A stretch of DNA of 64,000 bases, taken from contig CAZTGS010000004.1 in NCBI GenBank assembly GCA_964613455.1, positions 1 to 64,000 of the forward strand, in the 5' to 3' direction. This DNA is from SCGC-AAA076-P13 sp964613455 (GTDB lineage Bacteria > Pseudomonadota > Gammaproteobacteria > Magnimaribacterales > D2472). The position numbers and the translations under genes are program-made. How positions within the stretch are numbered: position 1 is the stretch's first letter; the number at the start of each line of letters is the position of its first letter. Positions 41,416 to 51,174 of this stretch are shown here, piece after piece. A model generated the notes under the pieces. That model was not told the origin of the DNA. It saw nothing but the letters and a program-made list of their open reading frames with translations, and searched no databases.

Positions 41416-42399
41416 TTATGCTCCGTGTTTAATTACAACTCTTCCAACTTGTTGGCCATTTAAAATTTTTGTTATCTCATCTCCGACTTCGTTCAAAGAT
41501 ATTGTTTTAGAGTATTTATTTAAATCTAAGGACCAATCATTTGACAATAATTGCCATATCTTTTTTTTGAATTCTAATGGCGACTCTGCATTATCTATTC
41601 CAATCAACGATACACCTCTTAATATAAAAGGAAATACTGAAGATGTGAATTTCATTCCTGCAACATTACCGCAACAAGATACAGATCCCTCATTACTAAC
41701 CATAGAAATTATTTTAGCTAAAATATCTCCACCTACTGTATCAACTGCTCCGCCATAAATACCTTTATCAAGAGCTTTAATAGGATCAGCCATAAAATCT
41801 TCTCTTAAAACAACCTCAGATGCTCCCATATCTTTTAATGTTTGAACTTCTTCTGACTTTCCTGTGAGTGCATGAACCTCGTATCCTAAATTTGACAGAA
41901 GGTTTACAGCTACAGATCCAACTCCACCCGTTGCTCCTGAAACAAGAACTGGAAGATTGTTTGAGAGTCCTGAATCAATTATTTTCTTTATAGATGCTGC
42001 TGCTGTTAATCCGGCAGTACCAATTTGCATTGATTGCTTAAGCGATAATCCATCTGGCAGATTTACTATAAACTCATTAGGCAGTTGAACCATTTCTCCA
42101 AAGCCTCCATAAAATGCCATGCCAATTTTATATCCTGAAGCTATTACCAAATCTCCAGCATTAAATTTATCATCATTAGATTCTATTACTTCGCCTGCTA
42201 CATCTATGCCAGGCACAAAGGGATATTCTCGAACAACACCTTTAACTCCAGTTGAAGCTAATGCATCTTTATAATTTAAGGAAGAGTAATGTACCTTTAT
42301 GGTAACCATTCCATTTTCTAGAACAGGGAGTTCTAATTCTTGGACTGAGCCTTCAAATACTCCATCTATCTCTTCTACTAAGTAAGCTTTATATTTCAT
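41416..42399 (-). CDS. acrylyl-CoA reductase AcuI/YhdH-like zinc-free MDR oxidoreductase
   Basis: This 327-residue MDR-family reductase starts KAYLVEEIDGVFEGSVQEL. SSLNYKDALASTG, GIDVAGEV, ASGYKIGMAFYGGFGEMVQLP and the NADPH loop VSGATGGVGSVAV follow. This order is that of the YhdH/AcuI group, which reduces acrylyl-CoA to propionyl-CoA with NADPH. In marine bacteria AcuI detoxifies acrylate from DMSP breakdown. No DMSP lyase is in the window, so that link is open. It lies 15 nt downstream of trxB. Confidence 0.87.
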   Translation of the reverse strand: MKYKAYLVEEIDGVFEGSVQELELPVLENGMVTIKVHYSSLNYKDALASTGVKGVVREYPFVPGIDVAGEVIESNDDKFNAGDLVIASGYKIGMAFYGGFGEMVQLPNEFIVNLPDGLSLKQSMQIGTAGLTAAASIKKIIDSGLSNNLPVLVSGATGGVGSVAVNLLSNLGYEVHALTGKSEEVQTLKDMGASEVVLREDFMADPIKALDKGIYGGAVDTVGGDILAKIISMVSNEGSVSCCGNVAGMKFTSSVFPFILRGVSLIGIDNAESPLEFKKKIWQLLSNDWSLDLNKYSKTISLNEVGDEITKILNGQQVGRVVIKHGA

Positions 42400-42414
42400 A
42401 CTTTCCTTTATTTA

Positions 42415-43350
42415 TTATTCAGATAAGAACTTTTCAGCATCAAGGGCAGCCATACAACCAAAACCAGCTGAAGTTACAGCTTGTCTATAAATTTGATCCG
42501 ACACATCTCCAGCTGCAAAAACACCTTCTATAGATGTAGCTGTAGCAGAGCCATCTGTACCAGATTTTATCTTAATATAACCATGATCCATATCTAATTG
42601 ACCTTCAAAGATATCAGTATTAGGTTTGTGACCAATAGCAATAAAAACACCCATTACTGGAATATTTATTTCTTCGCCATCTTTTTCAAGAAGAACGCCA
42701 TTAACGCCCATTTTATCTCCAAGCACTTCTTTGAGTTGTGTATTCCAAAGAACTTCAATTTTTCCATTCTCTTCTTCTTTAAAAACACGATCTTGAAGTA
42801 TCTTTTCAGCTCTTAATTCATCTCTTCTATGAACCAAATAGACTTTTGAACATATTCTTGACAGATATAGGGCTTCTTCAACGGCTGTATTACCACCACC
42901 TACAACTACAACTTCTTGATCTTTATAGAAAAATCCATCACAAGTAGCGCAAGCTGATACACCTCTTCCAAGAAACTCTTTTTCTGACGGAATGCCAAGA
43001 TACATTGCACTGGCTCCGGTTGATATTATTAAGGAATCACACGTGTAGTTATTGGTTCCTTTGAGAGCAAAAGGCTGAACATTAAGATCAACTTCATTGA
43101 TATGATCATTAATTATTTCAACATCAAATTGTTGAGAATGTCTTTTCATTCTTTCCATTAACTCTGGACCCTGTAATCCATCACTATCCCCAGGCCAGTT
43201 TTCTACATCTGTTGTTGTTGTAAGTTGGCCGCCTTCTTGAGAACCAGCAATAATAATGGGATCTAATCCAGCTCTTGCTGCATAAATACTTGCAGAATAA
43301 CCTGCAGGACCAGAACCTAATATGATTAATTTGTTATGATTATTGGACAT
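42415..43350 (-). CDS. trxB: thioredoxin reductase
   Basis: This 311-residue flavoprotein has FAD motif GSGPAGYSASIYAARAG, the redox pair Cys134-Cys137 in SACATCDGFFY, NADPH motif GGGNTAVEEALYLS and a C-terminal GVFAAGDVSD. It reduces thioredoxin with NADPH. The length is normal. It is divergent from ftsK by about 100 bp and probably co-transcribed with the AcuI-like gene. The trxB-ftsK-lolA-serS neighbourhood is typical of Gammaproteobacteria. Confidence 0.96.
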   Translation of the reverse strand: MSNNHNKLIILGSGPAGYSASIYAARAGLDPIIIAGSQEGGQLTTTTDVENWPGDSDGLQGPELMERMKRHSQQFDVEIINDHINEVDLNVQPFALKGTNNYTCDSLIISTGASAMYLGIPSEKEFLGRGVSACATCDGFFYKDQEVVVVGGGNTAVEEALYLSRICSKVYLVHRRDELRAEKILQDRVFKEEENGKIEVLWNTQLKEVLGDKMGVNGVLLEKDGEEINIPVMGVFIAIGHKPNTDIFEGQLDMDHGYIKIKSGTDGSATATSIEGVFAAGDVSDQIYRQAVTSAGFGCMAALDAEKFLSE

Positions 43351-43453
43351 GATCGAGATTATAATTGAATAATCAAAGATTATAATTGAATATTAAACAA
43401 TTTGTGATTGATTGAACCTATAATTTGCTAATAAATATTTATAAAGATTAAAA

Positions 43454-45757
43454 ATGCTTTCACCATATGTAAAAAATACATTACTAAACTTTTTTAGCTT
43501 TTTCTTAATTGCTTTCTCTCTTTATATATTTATTGCCCTTGTTTCATACGATCCTTCAGATCCGGCTTTTTTTAATAAATCTTCATCGACAACAATTCTT
43601 AATTTGGGCGGACCTTTAGGCGCCAATATATCTGATTTCTTATTTACAATAATTGGATTAGGCTCATTCCTTATTTTACTGATTGGTTGTGTTTGGGCAC
43701 TTCAAATTATTTTTGATAATGATCCCTACAATACTAATATTAAAATAATCGTTAGGTTTGTCAGTTCAATTATTTTATTAATTAGTTTTTGCTCTATTCT
43801 TGAATACTATTTTGATAATAATAGCGGGGGATTTCTTGGAAATCTTATTTTTTTGAGCCTATCAAATGGATTAGGCTTTATAGGTAGTTTAATATTTTTA
43901 GTAATATTTATAATTCCAGCTTCCTCTTTGTCATTTAATTTTTCATGGCTTAAAACAATAGATTATATTGGTGAGTCTTTAATTAAAATCTATCACTTAT
44001 TTTTACGCCTCTCAAAAAATCTATTTGATCAAGTTTCTAATAATTTTGAGAATACACTAAATAGAATAAAACATTACAAACAAGCTCAGCTTGCAAAGAA
44101 AGAAAAGATTGTAGCTTTGAAGCCAAAAGAAATACCTAAAGTTAAATTAGATGAGAAAGAATCATTTTCTAATAAAGTTATCTCTTCTGAGGCTAAGCAG
44201 CCTGATTTGCCAAACACTACAGAACCTAAATTTAAAGAAGTTGAAAAACCTATTTCTGATAAAGACGAAGAAGAAGTTATTAAAACCGTGATGCCAAGCA
44301 CACAGCTCTTAGATAGAGCTTTGGATGATGGGTCATCTCTTACTGAAGACGAGTTAAATCAGATTGCAGCTTTGCTTGAGACTAAGCTTGAAGAGTTTGG
44401 CATTGAGGCAACTGTCGAATCTGTTCTCCCTGGTCCCGTTGTAACAAGATTTGAAATTCAGCCAGCTCCTGGAACTAAGGCAAGCAAAATAACAGGCATA
44501 GCTCAAGATATTGCCCGCTCACTCTCAGTAAGCAGTGTAAGGGTTGTTGAAGTCATTGAAGGTAAATCATTTGTCGGTATTGAGATACCGAATACTAATA
44601 GAAAGATGGTTCGCCTTACCGAGATTCTTTCTTCATCAGCATTTAAAAATTCACCTTCAAATCTCACATTGGCATTAGGTCATGATATTGCAGGAAATCC
44701 GGTAGTTGTAGATCTCGCAAAAATGCCTCATTTACTTGTTGCAGGAACCACAGGCTCAGGTAAGTCCGTTGGGGTTAACGCTATGCTGCTTAGCCTTTTA
44801 TTTAAATCTGACCCTAAGGATGTTCGCTTGATACTCATAGACCCTAAGATGTTGGAGTTATCAGTTTATGACGGCATACCTCATTTATTAACACCGGTAA
44901 TAACTGATATGACTGACGCGTCAAATGGACTCAGATGGTGTGTTGTTGAAATGGATAGACGCTACAAACTAATGTCTATGATGGGAGTAAGAAATTTAGC
45001 TGGCTTTAATAAAAAAATAGAAGATGCAGCTGCTAATGGTAAACAAATATTAAATCCAATAAATCCCGAAAACGAAGAATATTTAGAAACACTTCCCTCA
45101 ATAGTTGTAGTTGTTGACGAATTTGCTGACATGATGATGTTGGTTGGTAAAAAGGTAGAGCACCTCATTGCCAGAATTGCACAAAAAGCTAGAGCTGCTG
45201 GAATTCATTTAATTCTTGCTACTCAAAGACCATCTGTCGATGTTATTACTGGCTTAATTAAAGCAAATATCCCAACAAGAATAGGATTTCAAGTTTCAAC
45301 AAAAATAGATTCAAGAACTATTTTAGATCAAGGTGGAGCAGAGCAGTTACTGGGTTACGGTGATATGTTGTACCTTCCTCCAGGAGTGGGTGTTCCTGTT
45401 AGAGTGCATGGAGCATTTGTTGGTGATGATGAAGTTCACAGGGTTGTGAATGATTGGAAATCTAGAGCTGATCCTGATTATTTAGAAGACATTGTTGCAG
45501 CATCTCAAGAAACCGGTCCAATTCCAGGATGGTCTGGGTCTGAGACATCTTCTTCTGAAGACGCAGATGATATATATGATGAAGCTGTAGGTTTTGTAAT
45601 TGAATCTAGAAGGGCCTCAATATCTGCTGTACAAAGAAAATTTAGAATAGGCTACAACAGAGCCGCACGATTAATTGAAACTATGGAAGAGGCAGGTCTT
45701 GTATCTGAAATGAGTTCAAATGGATCTAGAGAAGTATTGGTGCCAAAAAATAATTAA
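43454..45757 (+). CDS. ftsK: DNA translocase FtsK
   Basis: This 767-residue protein has four N-terminal spans (about 10-180) that act at the division septum, a short charged linker (about 190-280), and the alpha/beta motor. Walker A is GTTGSGKSVGVN, Walker B VVVVDEFADMMML, and ILATQRPSVDVITG follows. The C-terminal gamma domain (FVIESRRASISAVQRKF, RAARLIETMEEAG) reads KOPS sites on DNA. It pumps chromosome ends toward dif for XerCD resolution. The linker is very short compared with the E. coli protein, as in many compact genomes. Confidence 0.96.
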   Translation: MLSPYVKNTLLNFFSFFLIAFSLYIFIALVSYDPSDPAFFNKSSSTTILNLGGPLGANISDFLFTIIGLGSFLILLIGCVWALQIIFDNDPYNTNIKIIVRFVSSIILLISFCSILEYYFDNNSGGFLGNLIFLSLSNGLGFIGSLIFLVIFIIPASSLSFNFSWLKTIDYIGESLIKIYHLFLRLSKNLFDQVSNNFENTLNRIKHYKQAQLAKKEKIVALKPKEIPKVKLDEKESFSNKVISSEAKQPDLPNTTEPKFKEVEKPISDKDEEEVIKTVMPSTQLLDRALDDGSSLTEDELNQIAALLETKLEEFGIEATVESVLPGPVVTRFEIQPAPGTKASKITGIAQDIARSLSVSSVRVVEVIEGKSFVGIEIPNTNRKMVRLTEILSSSAFKNSPSNLTLALGHDIAGNPVVVDLAKMPHLLVAGTTGSGKSVGVNAMLLSLLFKSDPKDVRLILIDPKMLELSVYDGIPHLLTPVITDMTDASNGLRWCVVEMDRRYKLMSMMGVRNLAGFNKKIEDAAANGKQILNPINPENEEYLETLPSIVVVVDEFADMMMLVGKKVEHLIARIAQKARAAGIHLILATQRPSVDVITGLIKANIPTRIGFQVSTKIDSRTILDQGGAEQLLGYGDMLYLPPGVGVPVRVHGAFVGDDEVHRVVNDWKSRADPDYLEDIVAASQETGPIPGWSGSETSSSEDADDIYDEAVGFVIESRRASISAVQRKFRIGYNRAARLIETMEEAGLVSEMSSNGSREVLVPKNN

Positions 45758-45758
45758 A

Positions 45759-46250
45759 TTGAAATTAATATATTTAATAGCATGCCTAATCTCATTTAAT
45801 CTGTTTTCAGACTCTTCCATCAATACATTCAATAATCTTATTAAAGAGAATTTAATTTTTAATCAAAAATCTTTAAATCAAGTTTCTAATGAGTACTCTA
45901 TTTCATCTGGCAATCTCATTCATTCTGATAATTTAATTACTATTAATATAAACAAACCATTTAAAGAAAGGTATGAGATAAATGATAGCTATATTGATAT
46001 TTATGATTATGATTTTGATCAGCATAAGAAAATTTATTTAGATGATATAGAAAGCAATATTATTAAATTTTTAATTGAAGGAATAACAGATGATGTAAGC
46101 ATAATTAATTTATCTGATAATTCTTTTACAATGGACAACGATTCTTATGAGATATATGTAGAGATCATTAATAGTGAAAATTTTTTTATGAAGTCCAAAG
46201 ATAATATGGGCACTATTAATATGATTACTTTTAAAGTTGATGCATTATGA
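45759..46250 (+). CDS. lolA: outer-membrane lipoprotein carrier LolA-like protein
   Basis: This 163-residue protein starts at TTG 45759, 1 nt after the ftsK stop, giving signal peptide MKLIYLIACLISFNLFS. A longer frame from 45720 lies inside ftsK and lacks a signal. The mature part has the LolA flow: SGNLIHSDNLITININKPF, DSYIDIYDYDFDQHKK and a C-terminal TINMITFKV. Sequence identity looks low and the protein is shorter than E. coli LolA. Position between ftsK and serS makes the call firm. It ferries lipoproteins through the periplasm to LolB. Confidence 0.82.
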   Translation: MKLIYLIACLISFNLFSDSSINTFNNLIKENLIFNQKSLNQVSNEYSISSGNLIHSDNLITININKPFKERYEINDSYIDIYDYDFDQHKKIYLDDIESNIIKFLIEGITDDVSIINLSDNSFTMDNDSYEIYVEIINSENFFMKSKDNMGTINMITFKVDAL

Positions 46251-46600
46251 ATATCTTACTTATAGGGTTTGGAGGAGGTCTTGGAGCAATATCAAGATTT
46301 TTAGTCAACGAAGCATCTTTTAAATATCTTTTAATAACATATCCTTTTGGAACACTTTTAGTAAATGTATTAGGTTGCTTTTTAATTGGTTTATTTTTAG
46401 GCTTGTCCATGCCAGAAAAAGATTCTAGTTATTATTTTTTTATAATTGGTTTTTTGGGTTCATTTACTACTATGTCAGCTTTCACTCATCAAACATTATT
46501 AATGATGAATACTAATTTTCTTTTGGCTGCTTCATATATAATTGCTACTATTATGCTATCCATAGCTGCAACATACTTTGGAGCAATACTTTCTAGATAA
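46247..46600 (+). CDS. crcB: fluoride channel CrcB/Fluc
   Basis: This 117-residue, four-span protein has GGGLGAISRFLVNEA at the N-terminus, PFGTLLVNVLGCFLIGL (with the conserved Asn) and GFLGSFTTMSAFTHQ (the TM3 break with Phe-box residues). It forms a dimeric fluoride exporter. It overlaps lolA by 4 nt (ATGA), and its TAA abuts the serS ATG. There is no room for a fluoride riboswitch here, so expression follows the ftsK-lolA-serS unit. Confidence 0.95.
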   Translation: MNILLIGFGGGLGAISRFLVNEASFKYLLITYPFGTLLVNVLGCFLIGLFLGLSMPEKDSSYYFFIIGFLGSFTTMSAFTHQTLLMMNTNFLLAASYIIATIMLSIAATYFGAILSR

Positions 46601-47851
46601 ATGATTGATATAAAATTACTAAGAGATGACATAAATAATATATCTGCCACTTTGGCAAAAAAAGGTTATGCGCTTGATAAAGAGACATTTATAAAACTCG
46701 ATGAAGACAGAAAAGTATTTCAAATTGATGTTGAGCAGCTGCAGTCGTTAAGGAAAACTTTATCTGCCGATTTTGGTAAAATAAAATCTAAAGGTGAGGA
46801 TACCTCTGACCTTAAAATTCAAATAGATAAATTAAATGAAGATTTAAAAGCAAAAGATGGGCATCTTCAAAATGTTTTATCTTCTCTTGAAAAATTTCTA
46901 TTAGATATACCTAACACACCTCACGACAATGTTCCTTTTGGCAAAGATGAGTCTGGCAATGTCGTTGTAAAAACATGTGGTGAGATTAAGTCTGCAAATA
47001 CTTTGGATCATCTTGAGATAGCTGATGATATTGATACAGATCTAGCTGCCAAGTTAGCTGGTTCACGATTTGCTGTCCTTAAAGGTGATATTGCAAAACT
47101 ACAAAGAGCACTTATTACGTTTATGCTCGATACAGCAATTAAAAATGGATACGAAGAATATTATGTTCCTTTTATGGCTAATGTTGATTCGCTCACTGGA
47201 ACTGGGCAACTCCCAAAATTTGAAGAAGATCTATTTAAAGCATCTGAAAATCTTTATCTTATTCCGACTGCTGAGGTCCCTTTAACAAATATATATAGAG
47301 ATATTGTGGTTAATCATAAAGATGTCCCGATCAAGCTTACTTCACATACTCCATGCTTTAGATCAGAAGCAGGTAGCTATGGAAGAGACACCAAGGGATT
47401 GATAAGACAACATCAGTTTGAAAAAATTGAATTAGTTCAAATCGCAAATCCAGAAAGCTCTTTAGAAGATCTTAACGGCTTGCTGTCTAATGCAGAAGAG
47501 ATATTAGAGTCTTTGGAGTTGCCATACCAAGTTATAGAACTATGTACAGGCGACTTAGGTTTCTCTGCCTGCAAAACATTTGATATAGAGGTATGGATGC
47601 CTAGTCAAAATAAATATCGTGAAATTTCATCATGCTCAAATTTTAGTGATTTTCAAGCAAGAAGAGCAAATATAAAAATTAAATTAGATCAACAAAAACA
47701 ATTTGCGCACACTATAAACGGCTCAGCTTTAGCTGTAGGACGCACTCTGATAGCTCTTTTAGAAAATAGATACAACGGCAACAACTATATTGAATTACCT
47801 GATTGCCTTATCCCATATTTTGGTAAATCAAAACTAACACTTAGCTCTTAA
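46601..47851 (+). CDS. serS: seryl-tRNA synthetase
   Basis: This 416-residue class II synthetase has an N-terminal coiled-coil tRNA arm (about 30-100). Motif 2 is CFRSEAGSYGRDTKGLIRQHQFEK, part of the catalytic core; the motif-3 region includes GSALAVGRTLIALLEN. YREISSCSNFSDFQARR is the typical serine-binding and adenylate segment. It charges tRNA-Ser and tRNA-Sec. The length is normal. It starts directly after crcB and is followed by the promoter region of the TonB receptor. Confidence 0.97.
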   Translation: MIDIKLLRDDINNISATLAKKGYALDKETFIKLDEDRKVFQIDVEQLQSLRKTLSADFGKIKSKGEDTSDLKIQIDKLNEDLKAKDGHLQNVLSSLEKFLLDIPNTPHDNVPFGKDESGNVVVKTCGEIKSANTLDHLEIADDIDTDLAAKLAGSRFAVLKGDIAKLQRALITFMLDTAIKNGYEEYYVPFMANVDSLTGTGQLPKFEEDLFKASENLYLIPTAEVPLTNIYRDIVVNHKDVPIKLTSHTPCFRSEAGSYGRDTKGLIRQHQFEKIELVQIANPESSLEDLNGLLSNAEEILESLELPYQVIELCTGDLGFSACKTFDIEVWMPSQNKYREISSCSNFSDFQARRANIKIKLDQQKQFAHTINGSALAVGRTLIALLENRYNGNNYIELPDCLIPYFGKSKLTLSS

Positions 47852-47874
47852 GTAGAAAAATTTAAAGTTTTCAT

Positions 47875-47899
47875 AATTGTTGCAATTTTTATAACAATT
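47875..47899. promoter_or_regulatory. inverted repeat AATTGTT-N11-AACAATT upstream of the TonB receptor promoter
   Basis: A perfect 7-bp inverted repeat lies just upstream of the predicted -35 box. The centre-to-centre layout suits a dimeric regulator. It is AT-rich and could be chance, and no candidate regulator gene is adjacent. Confidence 0.3.
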
Positions 47900-47903
47900 T
47901 CAC

Positions 47904-47931
47904 TTGCTCGATTATTTTAAAAGCATATAAT
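47904..47931 (+). promoter_or_regulatory. sigma-70 promoter of the Oar-like TonB receptor
   Basis: TTGCTC (47904-47909), a 16-bp spacer and a perfect TATAAT (47926-47931) lie about 40 bp before the ATG. AGAGGA serves as a ribosome-binding site. This gene is probably highly expressed. Confidence 0.65.
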
Positions 47932-47970
47932 TTTAAGTAATTTAACTTTCATTTAAAAAGAGGATAAATA

Positions 47971-50900
47971 ATGAAAAAATTTCTTTTAGCTTTTTTACCG
48001 CTAGTAATGTTTACTACATTAATCTCTGCTAACGTTGACACGACTGCAAGAATTAAAGGTTCTGTAAATATACCCGGCGCATCAATCGAGGCCGTTCATA
48101 CACCAACAAACTATAAAAAGTCTGTTGTTGCTTCTGAAACAGGTAATTTCAACATAAACTTTTTACCTATCGGTGGTCCATACAGGATCACAATTCGTAA
48201 AGCAGGTTTTGATACTCAACAAATTGAAGTTGCTTCATTATCAGTATCTGATCCTCTTAAAATAACAGTCGTTATGGCTCAATCAGATCTAGATAATGTC
48301 GAAGTAGTAGGCTCACGAGTTGCTAGATCAACGGTCAGTAGTGGTAGTGTCTTATCAAGAGACCAAATTGATGAAATACCAACTATCACAAGGAATATTG
48401 CTGATTATCTTAAGTTTGATCCAAGGGTAACTATAAATAATGGTAACGCTAGATCTACTGAAGTTTCAGTTATGGGTAAGAACTCTCGTTTAAATGATTT
48501 CACTATTGATGGTGTTAGTTTTAATGATGCTTTCGGTTTGAACGATAGTGGTTTCGCTACAATGAAAAACCCAATCAGTATAGATTTCGTTGACGAAATA
48601 ACTGTTGATATAACACCTTACGATGCTTCAAAAGGTAACGCGACCGGTGGAACAATCACAGCCATTACTAAAAGTGGTACTAATGAATTTCATGGTTCTG
48701 CATATTACACCTCTCGTGATAAAGGTAATATTGGAGATCTCCCAAATGGTGAAGAATACACAGACTTTGAAGAAGAAGCTATGGCATTTACTTTTTCAGG
48801 ACCGATCATTAAAGATAGATTATTCTTTTTTGTAGGTTATGAAGAAAGCGAAGATATTAGACCTTCTTTATGGGGAACGTCTGATTCTAATGCTACAAAT
48901 AAATGGGAAATCACATCTGCTCAAATGGATGCTATTTCATCTCATATGTTAAGCACTTATGGATACACTGCTGGTTCATACAACAGCATTACATATCCTA
49001 CAACTCAAGAACAATATATTATTAAACTTAATGGAAGTATTAATGAAGATCATAGAGCTGAACTTGTTTATCAGGTAACAGAAGATTCATTCTGGTCTAA
49101 TTATGACCGTGCCTCACAACCAGTTTTTTCCAATAACTATTACGACATACCTCCTGAAACTGAAAGAACTACATTCACTCTTTATTCAGATTGGACAGAT
49201 AGGTTCTCAACAAGAATAAGAATAAGTGATCGTATGTTCACTCAGGACGCCAATTCCCCTGATGGTGGTTACGGTGGGCTATTTCCAGAATTCCATATAT
49301 ATGAAGGAAATGAAATTATTTATGTTGGGCCTGATAGATATAGAGGACACAACTTAATTGAAGTTGATCAGCAACTAACTTCTATAAAAGCTTCTTATGA
49401 CTTAGATGATCATTATCTAACATTTGGATATGAAACAGATGAATCAAGTGTCTATAACTCTTTTATTAACCGATATAACGGTGAAATAAACTTTAGAAGT
49501 CTTGATGATTTTTATGCAAATACTCATAGCAGAGTAGAAACTTTTGCTGTTGCTACTGATTATGGTGGCCCATTTTCATTGGTTCGTGATGATCCAACTC
49601 TTCCTGCTGCAAGATTTGATGTTGAAGAGAAAATAATGTTTATCCAAGATGAATGGCAGGTAAGTGATGTGTTGTCATTAACAGCTGGTATTCGTCGTTA
49701 CGAATTTGACATCCCACAGCAAGCTATATTAAACCAATCATATTTATCTAATATTGGTTATGCTAATAACGCAACTGTAAGTTATAGAGTATCTCAACCA
49801 AGATTCTCATTTGATTTAGACGTTTCAGATATGTGGTTTGGTGGGAATGATAATATTGTTTCTGCAGACTTAACTGGTGGTATTGGAGTCTTTCATGGAA
49901 GGCTTCCTAAGGTATTCTTTAGTAACGGTTTCGGAAGATCTAGTGCAGACTCTTTCTACAGCAGATTCTTAAGCTGTGCTGGTCCTTTACCTAACCTTGG
50001 TTCAGCTGCCACAACCGGCGTAACGGATCCTAGATTCTTTTGGTATAGAAGTACTGCTTCAACATGTGCTCCAAAAGATAGTTCTTCAGCTTACTGGAAA
50101 TATACACATAGTAGTGATCCAGGCTTTGAAGGTCCTTCTTCAACAAGAAGTAATATAAAGCTTGCCCTTCAAACTGCTAACGGTTACGACATTACTGTTG
50201 AATATAATAACGACCAAGTTAAGCAAGATGTAGCTTTCAAAGACGCCTCTTTTGAAATAGAAAGCACTTTGGCTGATGGAAGAGTTACTAGTGATAGTGG
50301 TGAAAATACTTATCTTACAAATACCCAAGACGGTGGTGGACATGCATTTACATTAACTGCTTCTAAAGAGTTTGATAATGGTATTTCTATGTATACAGGT
50401 TATACAAACATGGAAACAAGAGATGTTTTCGCTATGACTTCTGCTCAGCATAGTTCATCCTATGGTTACCAGCCTAGAGGTAACGGTGAAAATGTTCCAG
50501 AAGCTAGATCATCCTTTATGGCTGAAGATAAGTTTGTTATAGCTCTTTCTTACACTGCTCAATTGATTGGTGATAATGATACTAAATTCTCATTACTTGG
50601 AATTAGAAAATCAGGAGAGCCATATAGTATAACTTTTGATGGTGATGCATATAACGGCAAAGGTCAAGATGGTTATGACTTAGCTTATATACCAACTGGT
50701 CCCAATGATCCTAAAGTTGCATTCTCTAGCGCAGCTGCTGCTACTGAAGTCATGAATTTTGTTAATTCATCATGTGCTTCTGGAGCTAAAGGTACAATTA
50801 TTGCAAGAAATACATGTACTGCACCAACTCAAACTAGAATTGATATGAGGATTACTCAGAACTTTAATGTAATGGACGGTCATAAAGTTATTGTTTATTT

Positions 50901-51114
50901 AGATATTCAAAACTTAATGAATCTTCTTGATGAAGATAAGGGCTGGGCTCAAGAAGTTGGAAGTAACGTAAGTAAAGCTATAATGATAGATGGTGCTGAT
51001 GCACAAGGTCGTCATATTATGACTGGAGCTGATTCAGATGATAACTTCTTCTACTCTACATCTAATGGTCAATCTATGTGGCAAATGAACTTAGGTGTTG
51101 CTTATAAATTCTAA
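47971..51114 (+). CDS. Oar/OmpA-related TonB-dependent receptor
   Basis: This 1047-residue outer-membrane protein has a signal peptide (to about residue 21) and a carboxypeptidase-regulatory-like Ig domain (about 22-105, with ARIKGSVNIPGASIEA). The plug follows (about 110-240, VLSRDQIDEIPTITRNIADYL), then a large barrel to the C-terminal Phe (MNLGVAYKF). The order is that of the Oar family, which handles large substrates such as peptides or proteins. No clear TonB box is seen before the plug beyond NVEVVGSRV. It stands alone with its own promoter and terminator. Confidence 0.85.
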   Translation: MKKFLLAFLPLVMFTTLISANVDTTARIKGSVNIPGASIEAVHTPTNYKKSVVASETGNFNINFLPIGGPYRITIRKAGFDTQQIEVASLSVSDPLKITVVMAQSDLDNVEVVGSRVARSTVSSGSVLSRDQIDEIPTITRNIADYLKFDPRVTINNGNARSTEVSVMGKNSRLNDFTIDGVSFNDAFGLNDSGFATMKNPISIDFVDEITVDITPYDASKGNATGGTITAITKSGTNEFHGSAYYTSRDKGNIGDLPNGEEYTDFEEEAMAFTFSGPIIKDRLFFFVGYEESEDIRPSLWGTSDSNATNKWEITSAQMDAISSHMLSTYGYTAGSYNSITYPTTQEQYIIKLNGSINEDHRAELVYQVTEDSFWSNYDRASQPVFSNNYYDIPPETERTTFTLYSDWTDRFSTRIRISDRMFTQDANSPDGGYGGLFPEFHIYEGNEIIYVGPDRYRGHNLIEVDQQLTSIKASYDLDDHYLTFGYETDESSVYNSFINRYNGEINFRSLDDFYANTHSRVETFAVATDYGGPFSLVRDDPTLPAARFDVEEKIMFIQDEWQVSDVLSLTAGIRRYEFDIPQQAILNQSYLSNIGYANNATVSYRVSQPRFSFDLDVSDMWFGGNDNIVSADLTGGIGVFHGRLPKVFFSNGFGRSSADSFYSRFLSCAGPLPNLGSAATTGVTDPRFFWYRSTASTCAPKDSSSAYWKYTHSSDPGFEGPSSTRSNIKLALQTANGYDITVEYNNDQVKQDVAFKDASFEIESTLADGRVTSDSGENTYLTNTQDGGGHAFTLTASKEFDNGISMYTGYTNMETRDVFAMTSAQHSSSYGYQPRGNGENVPEARSSFMAEDKFVIALSYTAQLIGDNDTKFSLLGIRKSGEPYSITFDGDAYNGKGQDGYDLAYIPTGPNDPKVAFSSAAAATEVMNFVNSSCASGAKGTIIARNTCTAPTQTRIDMRITQNFNVMDGHKVIVYLDIQNLMNLLDEDKGWAQEVGSNVSKAIMIDGADAQGRHIMTGADSDDNFFYSTSNGQSMWQMNLGVAYKF

Positions 51115-51129
51115 GAAATATCTATAATA

Positions 51130-51160
51130 AAAAAGGGCAGTTTATTCTGCCCTTTTTTTT
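51130..51160 (+). terminator. Rho-independent terminator after the Oar-like receptor
   Basis: AAAAGGGCAG (51131-51140) and CTGCCCTTTT (51147-51156) form a 10-bp stem with loop TTTATT and a T8 tail. It ends the receptor transcript 16 nt after the stop codon. Confidence 0.9.
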
Positions 51161-51174
51161 TGTTAAAATTTAGT

